Positions 17,485 to 25,463 of a stretch of DNA of 64,000 bases are shown one piece after another. Source of the stretch: Amycolatopsis thermophila (GTDB lineage Bacteria; Actinomycetota; Actinomycetes; Mycobacteriales; Pseudonocardiaceae); assembly GCF_030814215.1 (NCBI RefSeq), contig NZ_JAUSUT010000001.1, positions 6,386,001 through 6,450,000 of the forward strand, read 5' to 3'. A model generated the notes under the pieces. The model saw only the letters and a program-made list of their open reading frames with translations. It had not been told where the DNA came from and ran no database searches. How positions within the stretch are numbered: the stretch's first letter is position 1; each line of letters opens with the position of its first letter. The position numbers and the translations under genes are program-made.

Positions 17485-17498
17485 TAAGCGTGCGCTTA
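17485..17498 (-). promoter_or_regulatory. Palindrome TAAGCGTGCGCTTA upstream of F420 oxidoreductase
   Basis: A 14-base near-perfect dyad, TAAGCG-TG-CGCTTA, between the F420-type oxidoreductase start and the DUF885 gene stop. Its size and position suit a TetR- or MarR-type operator. No regulator gene is adjacent. Confidence 0.4.
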
Positions 17499-17512
17499 CC
17501 TGCGCTGCCACA

Positions 17513-19138
17513 CTACCGGCTGGTAATCCACTCCGAAACCACCCGGTCGAGGACGGGCAGCGGCAGGATCCCGTGCCGCAGCACGACGTCGTGGAAGTCC
17601 CGCAGGTCGAACCGCTCCCCCAGCGCCCGCTCGGCGCCCGCCCGGATCCGCTCGATCTCCAGCCGTCCCGCCATGTAGGACAGCGCCTGGCCCGGGCATC
17701 CGGCGTAGCGGTCGATCTCCTCCTCGATCTCCACCGGCGCCATCGGGGTGTTCTCGCGCAGGTAGTCCACCGCCCGCTGCCGGCTCCAGCCGAGCGCGTG
17801 CATCCCGGTGTCGACCACCAGACGGGCCGCGCGCATCGCGTCCTGGGTCAGCAGCCCGAAGCGCGCCACGTCGCCGGTGTACAGGCCCATCTCGTCGGCC
17901 AGCCGCTCGGCGTAGAGGCCCCAGCCCTCGGTGTAGGCGTTCACCTCGGCGATCCGGCGCAGCAACGGCAGGTCGAGCCCGAGCGCGAGCGACAGCTGGA
18001 AGTGGTGCCCCGGCACGGCTTCGTGGTAGGCGACCGCCTCGCTGACGTGCCGGAAGCGCTCACCGGCGTGCGTGGTGTTCGCGTAGTAGGTGCCGGGCCG
18101 GGAACCGTCGAGCGCCGGTTCGATGTAGTAGGCGATGGTGCCCGCGTCGGCGTCGGTCTCCGGCACCGCACGGACCTCGCACCGTTGCGGTGGGACGGTG
18201 CGGAACCACCGCGGCGCCTCGGCTTCCGCCCGCGCGATGGCGGTCCGGGCCGCCGCCAGCAGCTCCTCGCCGCTGTCCCAGCGCAACGCGGGATCGGTGC
18301 GCAGGCGGGTGAAGACCTCGCCCAGCTCGCCCGTGCCGAAGACGCGGCGGCCGAGCGCGCGGAACTCCCCGGCCAGGTCGGCGATCAGGGCCAGCCCGAT
18401 GTCGTGCAGCTCCTGCGCGGAGCGTTCGGTGGTGGTGTGCGCGCGGATCAGCCCGGCGTAGCGCTGCAGGCCGCCGGGCTGCCAGCACAGGCCGGCCTCC
18501 TCGGCCGGGCGGGCACGCGGCTTCAGCTCCGCGACCAGGAATTCGCGGTACCGGGCCAGCGCGGGCCGCACGGTGTTCTCCAGCAGGGTGTCCCGCTCCG
18601 CGGCCCGCGATCCGACGTCGAGGCTCAGCGGTGCCACTCCCGGCGTGGCGAGCAGCCGGTCGAAGTACCCGATCGCCGCGTCCACGAGGAACCCGGGCGG
18701 GACGAGGCTACCGCTCTGGCGCTCGATCACCTCGTCCACGAAGGACGGGATCGCGGCCAGCCGGGCGAGGAAACCCGACACCCGCGCCTGGTCGGTCAGC
18801 GGGACCATCGGCAGCGTGATCAGCAGCAGCTGCATCGGGGCGGTGAAGGCGTCGCTGACGGCGAACTCGGGCAGCTTCGCGTCGAGGAGGTCGACCGCCG
18901 CGCGGGCCTGCTGGATCACCACGTCGCGGGTCAGCGACTCGTCGAGCCCGGTGACGTCGACGGCCTCGGCGCGGGCGGCGATGTCGAGGTAGGCCGCCCG
19001 GTGGCCCGCCTCCGCCGCGGCGCCGAGGCGGGGCAGCCGGTCGTGGTCGCCGGGCAGGCCCAGCACCGACGGCCGCAGCGGGTCGGCCTCGAACAGCCGG
19101 TCCGTCAGCTCGCCGGCGAGCGCGTCCACCCGGCTCAT
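17513..19138 (-). CDS. DUF885 family putative metallopeptidase (copy 2 of a tandem pair)
   Basis: A 541-residue DUF885 protein. The family's metal motif HEAVPGHHFQL lies near residue 370 and the second conserved element EGWGLYAERLADEMG near 405, with AGCPGQALSYMAGRLEIERIR following. These proteins are predicted zinc carboxy/dipeptidases. No signal peptide is visible, so it is likely cytoplasmic. Its ATG overlaps the stop of the upstream paralog (ATGA). The two share most motifs, showing an old tandem duplication. The true start is taken as MSRVDALAGEL because it overlaps the neighbour's stop; a longer frame further upstream is not credible. Confidence 0.85.
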   Translation of the reverse strand: MSRVDALAGELTDRLFEADPLRPSVLGLPGDHDRLPRLGAAAEAGHRAAYLDIAARAEAVDVTGLDESLTRDVVIQQARAAVDLLDAKLPEFAVSDAFTAPMQLLLITLPMVPLTDQARVSGFLARLAAIPSFVDEVIERQSGSLVPPGFLVDAAIGYFDRLLATPGVAPLSLDVGSRAAERDTLLENTVRPALARYREFLVAELKPRARPAEEAGLCWQPGGLQRYAGLIRAHTTTERSAQELHDIGLALIADLAGEFRALGRRVFGTGELGEVFTRLRTDPALRWDSGEELLAAARTAIARAEAEAPRWFRTVPPQRCEVRAVPETDADAGTIAYYIEPALDGSRPGTYYANTTHAGERFRHVSEAVAYHEAVPGHHFQLSLALGLDLPLLRRIAEVNAYTEGWGLYAERLADEMGLYTGDVARFGLLTQDAMRAARLVVDTGMHALGWSRQRAVDYLRENTPMAPVEIEEEIDRYAGCPGQALSYMAGRLEIERIRAGAERALGERFDLRDFHDVVLRHGILPLPVLDRVVSEWITSR

Positions 19139-20790
19139 GCCCGCGCGATCCACTCGTCGACCACCGCTTCCAGCACCGACATCGGGAGCGCGCCGCCGCC
19201 GAGGACCAGGTCGTGGAAGGCGCGGATGTCGAACCGCTCCCCCAGCGCCCGCTCGGCCCGCGCCCGCACCCGCTGGATCTCCAGCCGGCCCACCATGTAC
19301 GACAGCGCCTGTCCGGGGTAGGCGATGTACCGGTCCACTTCGGACTCGATCTCCACCTGCGGCATCGGCGTGTTCTCCCGCAGGTAGTCCACGGCCTGAC
19401 GGCGGCTCCAGCCCTTCGCGTGCAGGCCGGTGTCCACGACGAGCCGCCCGGCGCGCATCGAGTCCATCGTGAGCATGCCCAGCAGCGCCACGTCGTCGGA
19501 GTACAGGCCCATCTCGTGCGCGAGCCGCTCGCTGTAGAGGCCCCACCCCTCGGCGTAGGCGTTGAAGTCCCCGATCCGGCGCAGCAGCGGCAGATCGGTC
19601 AGCGTCAGTGCCGTCGAGAGCTGGAAGTGGTGCCCGGGAATGGCCTCGTGGAAGGCCATCACCTCGGCGGCGTGCCGGAACCGCTCGGTCACCTCGTGGG
19701 TGTTGGCGAAGTAGATGCCCGGGCGCGAACCGTCGACGGACGGCTGCAGGTAGAACGCGGCGGGCCCGCCCGGCGCTTCGGCCGGCGGCACCGGTTCGAC
19801 CCGCCACGGGTGCGGCGGGATCCGGCCGAACCACGCCGGCGCGGCCTCCTCGGCGCGGCCGATGGCCGCCCGGGCGGTGTCCAGCAGCTCCTCGGCACTG
19901 CGCCAGCGCAGGTCCGGGTCGGTGCGCAGCCGCCGGAAGATCTCGGCCAGGTCGGCGGTGCCGAACACGCGGCTGCCGATCTCGGTGTACTCGCCGGCGA
20001 GGTCGGCGATGATCCGCAGCCCGGTCTCGTGCAGCTCGTCCGGGGTGCGGTCGGTGGTGGTGTGCGCGCGGGCCAGTGCGGCGTAGATCCGCTCACCGTC
20101 CGGCAGCCAGCACACGCCCGGCTTCTCCGGCGGCCGTCCGTGCGGCGCGATGTCGGTGGCCAGCGCGTCCCGGTAGGCGGCGAAGGCCGGGCGCACGACC
20201 TCGGCCAGCACCCGCTCGCGCTCCCGGCCGAAGTCCTCGGTGGGCGCGGGCTGGCGCAGCAGCGGATCGGCGTCCGGGGCGGCGAGGTAGCGGTCCAGGT
20301 GCGCGATCGCGGCCCGCACCAGGTGCTCGACCGGCACGCGTCCCGCGGCGACGCCGGCACGGTGCCGGTCCGCGGCCTGCTCCAGGTACCGCGGGATCGC
20401 GGCGAGCCGCCGCAGGTGCCGCCGGCCCTGCTCGTCGTCCGCGACGCCGACCATCGGCAGGATGGTCAGCAGGCCCACGGCGGGCGCGACGAAGATGTCG
20501 CTGACGGTGTACTCGACGAGGTGGGCGTCCAGCCGGTCGAGGTAGCCGCGCGCCTGGTCGAGCAGGACGTCGCGGGTCACCCGGTCCTCGCCGCTCACCG
20601 TGGCCGGGTCGAGCGCCCCGGCGCGCCGGACGAAATCCTCGAGCCGCTCGCGGTAGGCCGCCTCGGCCTCCTCGCTCAGGTCCCCGAGCCCGTCCCGGTC
20701 CGAGTCGAGGCCCAGCACCGCCGGCCACAACGGTTCGGCGTCGAACAGGGCTTCCACGAACTCGTCGGCGAGCTTCACGACCTCGGTCAT
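19135..20790 (-). CDS. DUF885 family putative metallopeptidase (copy 1 of a tandem pair)
   Basis: A 551-residue DUF885 protein with HEAIPGHHFQL (about 380), EGWGLYSERLAHEMG (about 415) and YPGQALSYMVGRLEIQRVR, matching the downstream paralog position for position. A predicted zinc metallopeptidase; substrate unknown. The start chosen is MTEVVKLADEF: it places the conserved N-terminal motif as in the paralog and lies just behind the divergent gene on the other strand, 101 bp away. An in-frame extension upstream is Arg/Pro-rich shadow coding. Confidence 0.85.
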   Translation of the reverse strand: MTEVVKLADEFVEALFDAEPLWPAVLGLDSDRDGLGDLSEEAEAAYRERLEDFVRRAGALDPATVSGEDRVTRDVLLDQARGYLDRLDAHLVEYTVSDIFVAPAVGLLTILPMVGVADDEQGRRHLRRLAAIPRYLEQAADRHRAGVAAGRVPVEHLVRAAIAHLDRYLAAPDADPLLRQPAPTEDFGRERERVLAEVVRPAFAAYRDALATDIAPHGRPPEKPGVCWLPDGERIYAALARAHTTTDRTPDELHETGLRIIADLAGEYTEIGSRVFGTADLAEIFRRLRTDPDLRWRSAEELLDTARAAIGRAEEAAPAWFGRIPPHPWRVEPVPPAEAPGGPAAFYLQPSVDGSRPGIYFANTHEVTERFRHAAEVMAFHEAIPGHHFQLSTALTLTDLPLLRRIGDFNAYAEGWGLYSERLAHEMGLYSDDVALLGMLTMDSMRAGRLVVDTGLHAKGWSRRQAVDYLRENTPMPQVEIESEVDRYIAYPGQALSYMVGRLEIQRVRARAERALGERFDIRAFHDLVLGGGALPMSVLEAVVDEWIARA

Positions 20791-20891
20791 GCATCCATCC
20801 CAGTGTCGTCGGGTCACGGCTGCCGCCAGCCTAGAACGTCGGCCGGGGTGAACACTCCGGCCACGAGGGCCAGGCGGTAGCGTTTCCTGCT

Positions 20892-21965
20892 GTGGCCGTG
20901 ACCGATCCCGCCGACGTCCGCCTGCTCGCCGCACTGGCCGAGCTGGGCAAGGTGGCCGTGCACGAACTCGCCGCCCGGATCGGGATGGATCCGCGCGAGG
21001 CCGCCTACCGCCTGGTGGCGCTGTCCGGCAGCGGGCTGCCCCTGCTGGTCGGCGTGGAGAGCGACCCGCAGGGCCTGCGCGCCGCGCTCGCGTTCCGCTC
21101 CCCGCCCGCGCCCTACCAGGCTCATCCCTCGGGTGCGGTGCCCGCCGGCCACCCCGGGCGCCCGGCCGCGGGCCCTCCGCCGCCGGCCGGGTTCGCGCCA
21201 CCCGGCGGGGCCGGCGTGCCCGGCCACCCGGCGCCGAACCCGCCGTCCGGGCCGTACCCGGCGCCGGGTGCCCCGCAGGGTGTCCCGTCCGGGCCGTACC
21301 CGGTGCCGAACGGTGCCCACGGCATGCCGTCCGGGCCGTACGCGGTACCGGGCGCCGCGCAGAACGCGCCGTCGGGACCGTACGCGGTGCCCGCCCCCGC
21401 GCACCAGCAGCCGGGCGGTCCCGGCGGCGTGCCCTCGGGCCCCCATCCGGCGCCCGCGCCGGACCCGGTGATCAGCACGTGGGGCCCGCCGCAGACGGCG
21501 TCGTGGGCGCGCGGCGACCAGCGCCCCGCTCCCCCGCCCGGCCCGCGGACCGGCCGGATCGGCGACCGCCTGGCGAGCCAGGGCCTGGAGGGCGAACAGC
21601 TGACCGTGCAGCTGCTGGAGGTCCAGGACCCGGCGGACTTCCTGTTCGGCGCGGCCGGGTACCGGCTGGAGCCGGGCGAGCGGGCCGTCGTGGTGCACAC
21701 CGAGGTCACCAACACCGGCCCGGTGCCGTTCGTGTCGCTGCCGGACAACTACCTGGAGCTGCTGACGGCCGACGGAACCGCGATCGCCAAGGCGGCGGTG
21801 TCGCTCACCTCACGGCCGCCGCACAAGATCGGCGTCCAGCCCGGCGAGACGGCCGGCGGGCACACGGTCTACGTGCTGGCCGAGTCGACCCGCGTGGTGT
21901 CGGTGCGCTGGAGCCCCCGGCCCGAGCCGGACGAGCGCTCGCTGACCTGGTCCCTGGAGGACTAG
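20892..21965 (+). CDS. Winged-helix (AsnC-like) / proline-repeat / Ig-like domain protein
   Basis: A 357-residue protein of unusual build. Residues about 5-60 look like an AsnC-type winged helix (ADVRLLAALAELGKVAVHEL and GMDPREAAYRLV). Residues about 75-225 are low-complexity Pro/Gly with four or five copies of a ~16-residue unit centred on PSGPYAVPGA. The last ~120 residues are a beta-rich, DUF4352-like domain (RAVVVHTEVTNTGPVPF and GETAGGHTVYVL). No signal peptide or membrane segment is seen, odd for a DUF4352-like module, which is normally extracellular. The GTG start is near the divergent DUF885 gene. DNA binding is not shown. Confidence 0.7.
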   Translation: MAVTDPADVRLLAALAELGKVAVHELAARIGMDPREAAYRLVALSGSGLPLLVGVESDPQGLRAALAFRSPPAPYQAHPSGAVPAGHPGRPAAGPPPPAGFAPPGGAGVPGHPAPNPPSGPYPAPGAPQGVPSGPYPVPNGAHGMPSGPYAVPGAAQNAPSGPYAVPAPAHQQPGGPGGVPSGPHPAPAPDPVISTWGPPQTASWARGDQRPAPPPGPRTGRIGDRLASQGLEGEQLTVQLLEVQDPADFLFGAAGYRLEPGERAVVVHTEVTNTGPVPFVSLPDNYLELLTADGTAIAKAAVSLTSRPPHKIGVQPGETAGGHTVYVLAESTRVVSVRWSPRPEPDERSLTWSLED

Positions 21966-21966
21966 C

Positions 21967-22341
21967 GCGTGTCTGACACCAGTTTCGGCTGGTTGTTGGG
22001 ATGCTGCTGGTGGTGTGGCGGTGCGAGTTGCTGTCGGATGCGGCCTCGCCGGATGGTCGGCGACGAACCGGGGACATCTGCGCGCCCGCGGCGTCACCAC
22101 AGTGATCCCCGAGCCAGCTGACCAGCCTAGGCACCGCAAACGCCGCGGTTCCGGCACGCGGGCGACCGCCTGCCTTCGACGCGGCGGACCACCGAGGTCG
22201 CAGCGTCGTCGAACGACGGTTCACCCTGCCCGAACCGTGGCGGGCCCCCGGCTACTCGTTACGACACGTTGGCCATCGTCTACCGATCAGCAGTCGTCCT
22301 GCATGTCCTGATCACCTGGACAAAGACAGTGTTAGACACGC
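21967..22341 (+). mobile_element. Degenerate IS5-like element remnant with terminal inverted repeats
   Basis: The left end GCGTGTCTGACAC (21967-21979) and right end GTGTTAGACACGC (22329-22341) are inverted repeats with one mismatch, framing about 375 bp, far shorter than a complete IS5-family element. Inside are frameshifted pieces of the C-terminal third of an IS5-type transposase. The left end starts two bases after the stop codon of the winged-helix/proline-repeat gene. No clear target duplication is visible. Most of the transposase is deleted, so it cannot move on its own. Confidence 0.8.
22069..22322 (+). pseudogene. IS5-family transposase fragment, frameshifted
   Basis: Three reading-frame pieces give a recognisable IS5-type tail: RGHLRARGVTTVIPEPADQ, then GRPPAFDAADHRGRSVVERRF, then ATRYDTLAIVYRSAVVLHVL. 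These correspond to the LRARGI..IPE, GGRPPAFD..YRxRNVVER and ATRYDK..Y stretches of the family, including the final catalytic Glu region. At least two frameshifts separate them, and the N-terminal two thirds are missing. Confidence 0.85.
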
Positions 22342-22391
22342 TCTGGCGCTACCGCGCTTCCGCCCCGCTGGGGCCGGCGCCGTCGCGGGCG

Positions 22392-23318
22392 TCAGCTCTC
22401 CGCGCGCAGCACGTCCAGCGCGTGCGCGAGGTCGTCCGGGTAGGGCGCCTCGAACTGGACCCACCGGCCGTCGGCCGGGTGCGCGAACCCGAGCGTGCGC
22501 GCGTGCAGCCACTGCCGCGTCAGGCCGAGCTTGCGGGCCAGCACCGGGTCCGCCCCGTACGTCAGGTCCCCCGCGCACGGGTGGCGCAGCGCCGAGAAGT
22601 GCACGCGGATCTGGTGGGTGCGCCCCGTCTCCAGCTTGACGTCGACCAGCGACGCGGCGCGGAAGGCCTCGATCACCTCGTAGTGCGTGACCGACGGGCG
22701 GCCGCCGGCGACCACGGCGAACTTGTAGTCGTGGCGGGGGTGCCGGTCGATGGGCGCGTCGATGGTGCCGCGCGTCGGATCGGGGTGGCCCTGCACCACG
22801 GCGTGGTAGCCCTTGTCGACCGTGCGTTCCTTGAACGCGCGCTTGAGCACCGTGTAGGCGTGCTCGCTCTTGGCCACCACCATGACGCCCGTGGTCCCGG
22901 CGTCGAGCCGGTGCACGACCCCCTGGCGCTCGGCGGCGCCGGAGGTCGAGATCCGCAACCCGGCCGCGGCGAGCCCGCCGACCACGGTGGGACCGGTCCA
23001 GCCGGGACTGGGGTGCACCGCGACGCCGACCGGCTTGGACACCACCACGATGTCGTCGTCGTCGTGGACGATGCGCAGCCCGTCGACCGGCTCGGCGACC
23101 ACCTCGACCGGGTTGTCCGGCTCGGGCAGGGTCACCTCGAGCAGCGAGTTGGCCGACAGGCGGTCGGACTTGCCGGCGGGCCGGCCGTCCAGCAGGACGT
23201 CACCGGACTCGGCCAGTTCGGCGATCACCGTGCGGGACAGGCCGAGCAGTTTCGCCAGGCCCGCGTCCACGCGCATGCCGTCGAGCCCGTCGGGGACGGG
23301 CAGCATCCGGGCGCTCAC
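22392..23318 (-). CDS. RluD/RluA-family pseudouridine synthase
   Basis: A 308-residue RNA pseudouridine synthase. An S4 RNA-binding domain occupies about residues 15-75, followed by the catalytic domain with HRLDAGTTG (Asp139 is the nucleophile) and [10 protein letters not shown]. It probably modifies 23S rRNA, as in the RluD branch. The GTG start overlaps the stop codon of lspA (GTGA), a gene pair conserved across actinobacteria. Confidence 0.92.
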   Translation of the reverse strand: MSARMLPVPDGLDGMRVDAGLAKLLGLSRTVIAELAESGDVLLDGRPAGKSDRLSANSLLEVTLPEPDNPVEVVAEPVDGLRIVHDDDDIVVVSKPVGVAVHPSPGWTGPTVVGGLAAAGLRISTSGAAERQGVVHRLDAGTTGVMVVAKSEHAYTVLKRAFKERTVDKGYHAVVQGHPDPTRGTIDAPIDRHPRHDYKFAVVAGGRPSVTHYEVIEAFRAASLVDVKLETGRTHQIRVHFSALRHPCAGDLTYGADPVLARKLGLTRQWLHARTLGFAHPADGRWVQFEAPYPDDLAHALDVLRAES

Positions 23319-23890
23319 CGCTTCGCCCTGCCCTTCACGGTCCCGTCGTACTCGCGGCCGAGCAGCGACAGCAGCACGATCAGCACGCCGCCGACGCAGA
23401 TCGCCGAGTCGGCCACGTTGAAGACGGGCCAGACGTCGCCGTTGGGCGCGAACAGCGACACGAAGTCGACGACGTGCCCGCGCAGCACGCCGGGGGCGCG
23501 GAACAGCCGGTCGGCCAGGTTGCCCGCCGCGCCGGCGAGGATCAGCCCGAGCCCGACCGCCCAGCCGACCGACCGCAGCCGCCCGGCGAACCAGATCAGC
23601 GCGACGACGACGCCGATCGCGACGATGCCGAAGATCCAGGTGCCGCCGGTGGGCCCCATGCCGAAGGCCGCGAAGGGGTTGCGGATCAGCTGCAGGTAGA
23701 CGAGGCCACCGAGGATCCGGACCGGCTCGTGCCCCGCCAGGGTGGCCACGACGACCGACTTGGTCACGACGTCGAGCGCGAGCACGACGACGGCGATCAC
23801 GGCCAGCAGCAGGGCGCGCCGCTTCGGGGGCGGGCTCACCTGCTGCTCGTCCGGCACGGTGTCCGGGGAGGGCTGGGGGTCACTGCTCAC
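23315..23890 (-). CDS. lspA: Lipoprotein signal peptidase (signal peptidase II)
   Basis: A 191-residue inner-membrane aspartyl protease that removes signal peptides from prolipoproteins. Four hydrophobic segments are visible, with the catalytic aspartates at Asp127 ([10 protein letters not shown]) and Asp161 ([11 protein letters not shown]). The motif [10 protein letters not shown] replaces the more usual RNxGAAFG. The first ~24 residues are a Pro/Ser/Glu-rich cytoplasmic extension typical of actinobacterial LspA. I chose the GTG giving VSSDPQP; a GTG 15 bp upstream is also possible. It is translationally coupled to the pseudouridine synthase. Confidence 0.92.
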   Translation of the reverse strand: MSSDPQPSPDTVPDEQQVSPPPKRRALLLAVIAVVVLALDVVTKSVVVATLAGHEPVRILGGLVYLQLIRNPFAAFGMGPTGGTWIFGIVAIGVVVALIWFAGRLRSVGWAVGLGLILAGAAGNLADRLFRAPGVLRGHVVDFVSLFAPNGDVWPVFNVADSAICVGGVLIVLLSLLGREYDGTVKGRAKR

Positions 23891-23937
23891 CCCGCCATTG
23901 TCCACGTCAGGCCCGCCCGCCCGGTCGCGGTCCCCGC

Positions 23938-25269
23938 TCAGGCCAGGAACCCCGGCAGCGGCCGCGGGTCCGGCGCCGGCGCCCACCGGCCGTCGACCAC
24001 CGCGTAGGTCCACCGGGCGCCGCGCGCGACGATCTGCCGCAGGGCGGTCACCAGCCGGTCCACGTGCTCGGTCGTGGTGCCCAGGCCGAGGCTCACCCGC
24101 AGCGCCTGCTGCCCCTCCCGCCCCGTGCGCCGCACCAGCCGCCGCACGGCGATGTGCGCGCAGAACGCCCCGTCGCGCACGCCGATCCCGTACTCGGCCG
24201 ACAGCACCGCCGCGACCCAGCCCGGGTCGAAGCCGTCGAGCACGAAGCTCACCGTCCCGACCCGCTCGGCGGCGCCGTCGAACAGGCGCAGCTCGGCCAG
24301 GCCCGGCACGGTCGCCAGACCGCGGCGCAGCCGCTCCAGCAGCGCGCGCTCGTGCTCGGCCACCGCGTCCCACGACGCGGCCAGCCGCTCGCACGCCACG
24401 CCCAGCGCGTACACGCCGACCGTGTTCGGCGAACCGGCCTCGTGCCGTTCGGCGCCGGACTGCCACGCCACGCCGATGCCGTCGCCGTCCCGGCGCACCG
24501 CCTTCGTCGCCCCGCCACCGGCCAGGTACGGGTCCGCCGCGCGCAGCCAGTCCGCCCGGCCCACGAGCGCGCCGGCCCCGAACGGGGCGTACAGCTTGTG
24601 CCCGGACAGCGCCACGTAGTCCACGTCCAGCTCGCGCAGCGAGATCGGCCGGTGCGGGGCCAGCTGGGCGCCGTCCAGCGCGATGCGCGCGCCGTGGCGC
24701 CGGGCCGCGGCCGCGATCTCGGCCACCGGCAGCAGCTCGCCGGTCACGTTCGACGCCCCCGTGACGACCACCAGCCGCGGCCCCTCCGGGCAGGCCCGCA
24801 GCGCACTGTCCACAGCGGACACCGCAGCCAGTCGCGTGGCGGGCAACGGAATCCGGTGCACGTTCGGGCCGCGCCAGGGCAGCAGCGCGGCGTGGTGCTC
24901 GGTGTCGAACAGCACCACCGAGGTGTGCCGCGGCACGCTGCGGGCCAGGAGGTTCAGCGCGTCGGTCGTGTTGCGGGTGAACACCACCGCGTCCGACAAG
25001 CGGGCGCCGGCGAAGCGGCGCAGCACGTCACGAGTGCGCTCGTAGACCTTTGTGGACACCTGCGAGGCGAACCCGGCGCCGCGGTGCACGCTGGCGTAGT
25101 AGGGCAGGAACTCGTCCACCGCGCGCCGCACGTCCTCCAGGCACGGGGCGCTGGCGGCGTGGTCGAGGTTGGCGTAGCCCAGCGCGCCACCGGTGACCAG
25201 CGGGACGGTCGCCGTCGCGGTGACGGCGGGCAGGGTGGGGGCGGCGACACGATCGAGAGCGAGAGTCAT
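23938..25269 (-). CDS. Class V aminotransferase, cysteine-desulfurase-like
   Basis: A 443-residue PLP enzyme of fold type I: Asp199 (ALDGAQL), PLP lysine Lys225 (SGHKLYAPFG) and AGSPNTVGVYALG. Near the C-terminus VRDGAFCAH puts Cys370 where the persulfide-forming cysteine of SufS-type desulfurases sits. It could therefore mobilise sulfur from cysteine or a related amino acid. The SAM-IV riboswitch immediately upstream ties it to methionine/SAM metabolism. No SUF genes are adjacent, so it is not the housekeeping Fe-S desulfurase. The ATG follows GAGGAGCCTTCG. Confidence 0.85.
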   Translation of the reverse strand: MTLALDRVAAPTLPAVTATATVPLVTGGALGYANLDHAASAPCLEDVRRAVDEFLPYYASVHRGAGFASQVSTKVYERTRDVLRRFAGARLSDAVVFTRNTTDALNLLARSVPRHTSVVLFDTEHHAALLPWRGPNVHRIPLPATRLAAVSAVDSALRACPEGPRLVVVTGASNVTGELLPVAEIAAAARRHGARIALDGAQLAPHRPISLRELDVDYVALSGHKLYAPFGAGALVGRADWLRAADPYLAGGGATKAVRRDGDGIGVAWQSGAERHEAGSPNTVGVYALGVACERLAASWDAVAEHERALLERLRRGLATVPGLAELRLFDGAAERVGTVSFVLDGFDPGWVAAVLSAEYGIGVRDGAFCAHIAVRRLVRRTGREGQQALRVSLGLGTTTEHVDRLVTALRQIVARGARWTYAVVDGRWAPAPDPRPLPGFLA

Positions 25270-25282
25270 CGAAGGCTCCTCG

Positions 25283-25417
25283 GGTCCAGGGACCCGCCAG
25301 GGGGTCCGCGCTTGCCCGCCGCACCTCGCGACGAGCCAGGTCCTCACCCGGGGCACCCCACCGCGGAAGGAGGGTTGCCGGCCAGCGAGCCGGGGCTTGA
25401 CGCTGGCACTCATGACC
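25283..25417 (-). promoter_or_regulatory. SAM-IV riboswitch with expression platform
   Basis: The minus strand from 25417 reads GGTCATGAGTGCCAGCG, then CAAGCCCCGGCT, GGCCGGCAACCCTCC, CGCGGTGGGGTGCCCCGGGTGA and GACC, closing the P1 stem with the first bases (core 25339-25417). It is followed by a further hairpin and GGCAAGCGCGG, the 3' element typical of SAM-IV. The platform contains GGACCC/GGGTCC hairpin arms just before the ribosome binding site of the desulfurase-like gene. A TACGGT -10 box lies at 25427-25432, placing the transcript start near the aptamer's 5' end. SAM binding should shut off the gene. Confidence 0.88.
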
Positions 25418-25463
25418 TACCGGCACACCGTAGCCGATGACCGCGGCCGCGCGCCAGCGCGTC

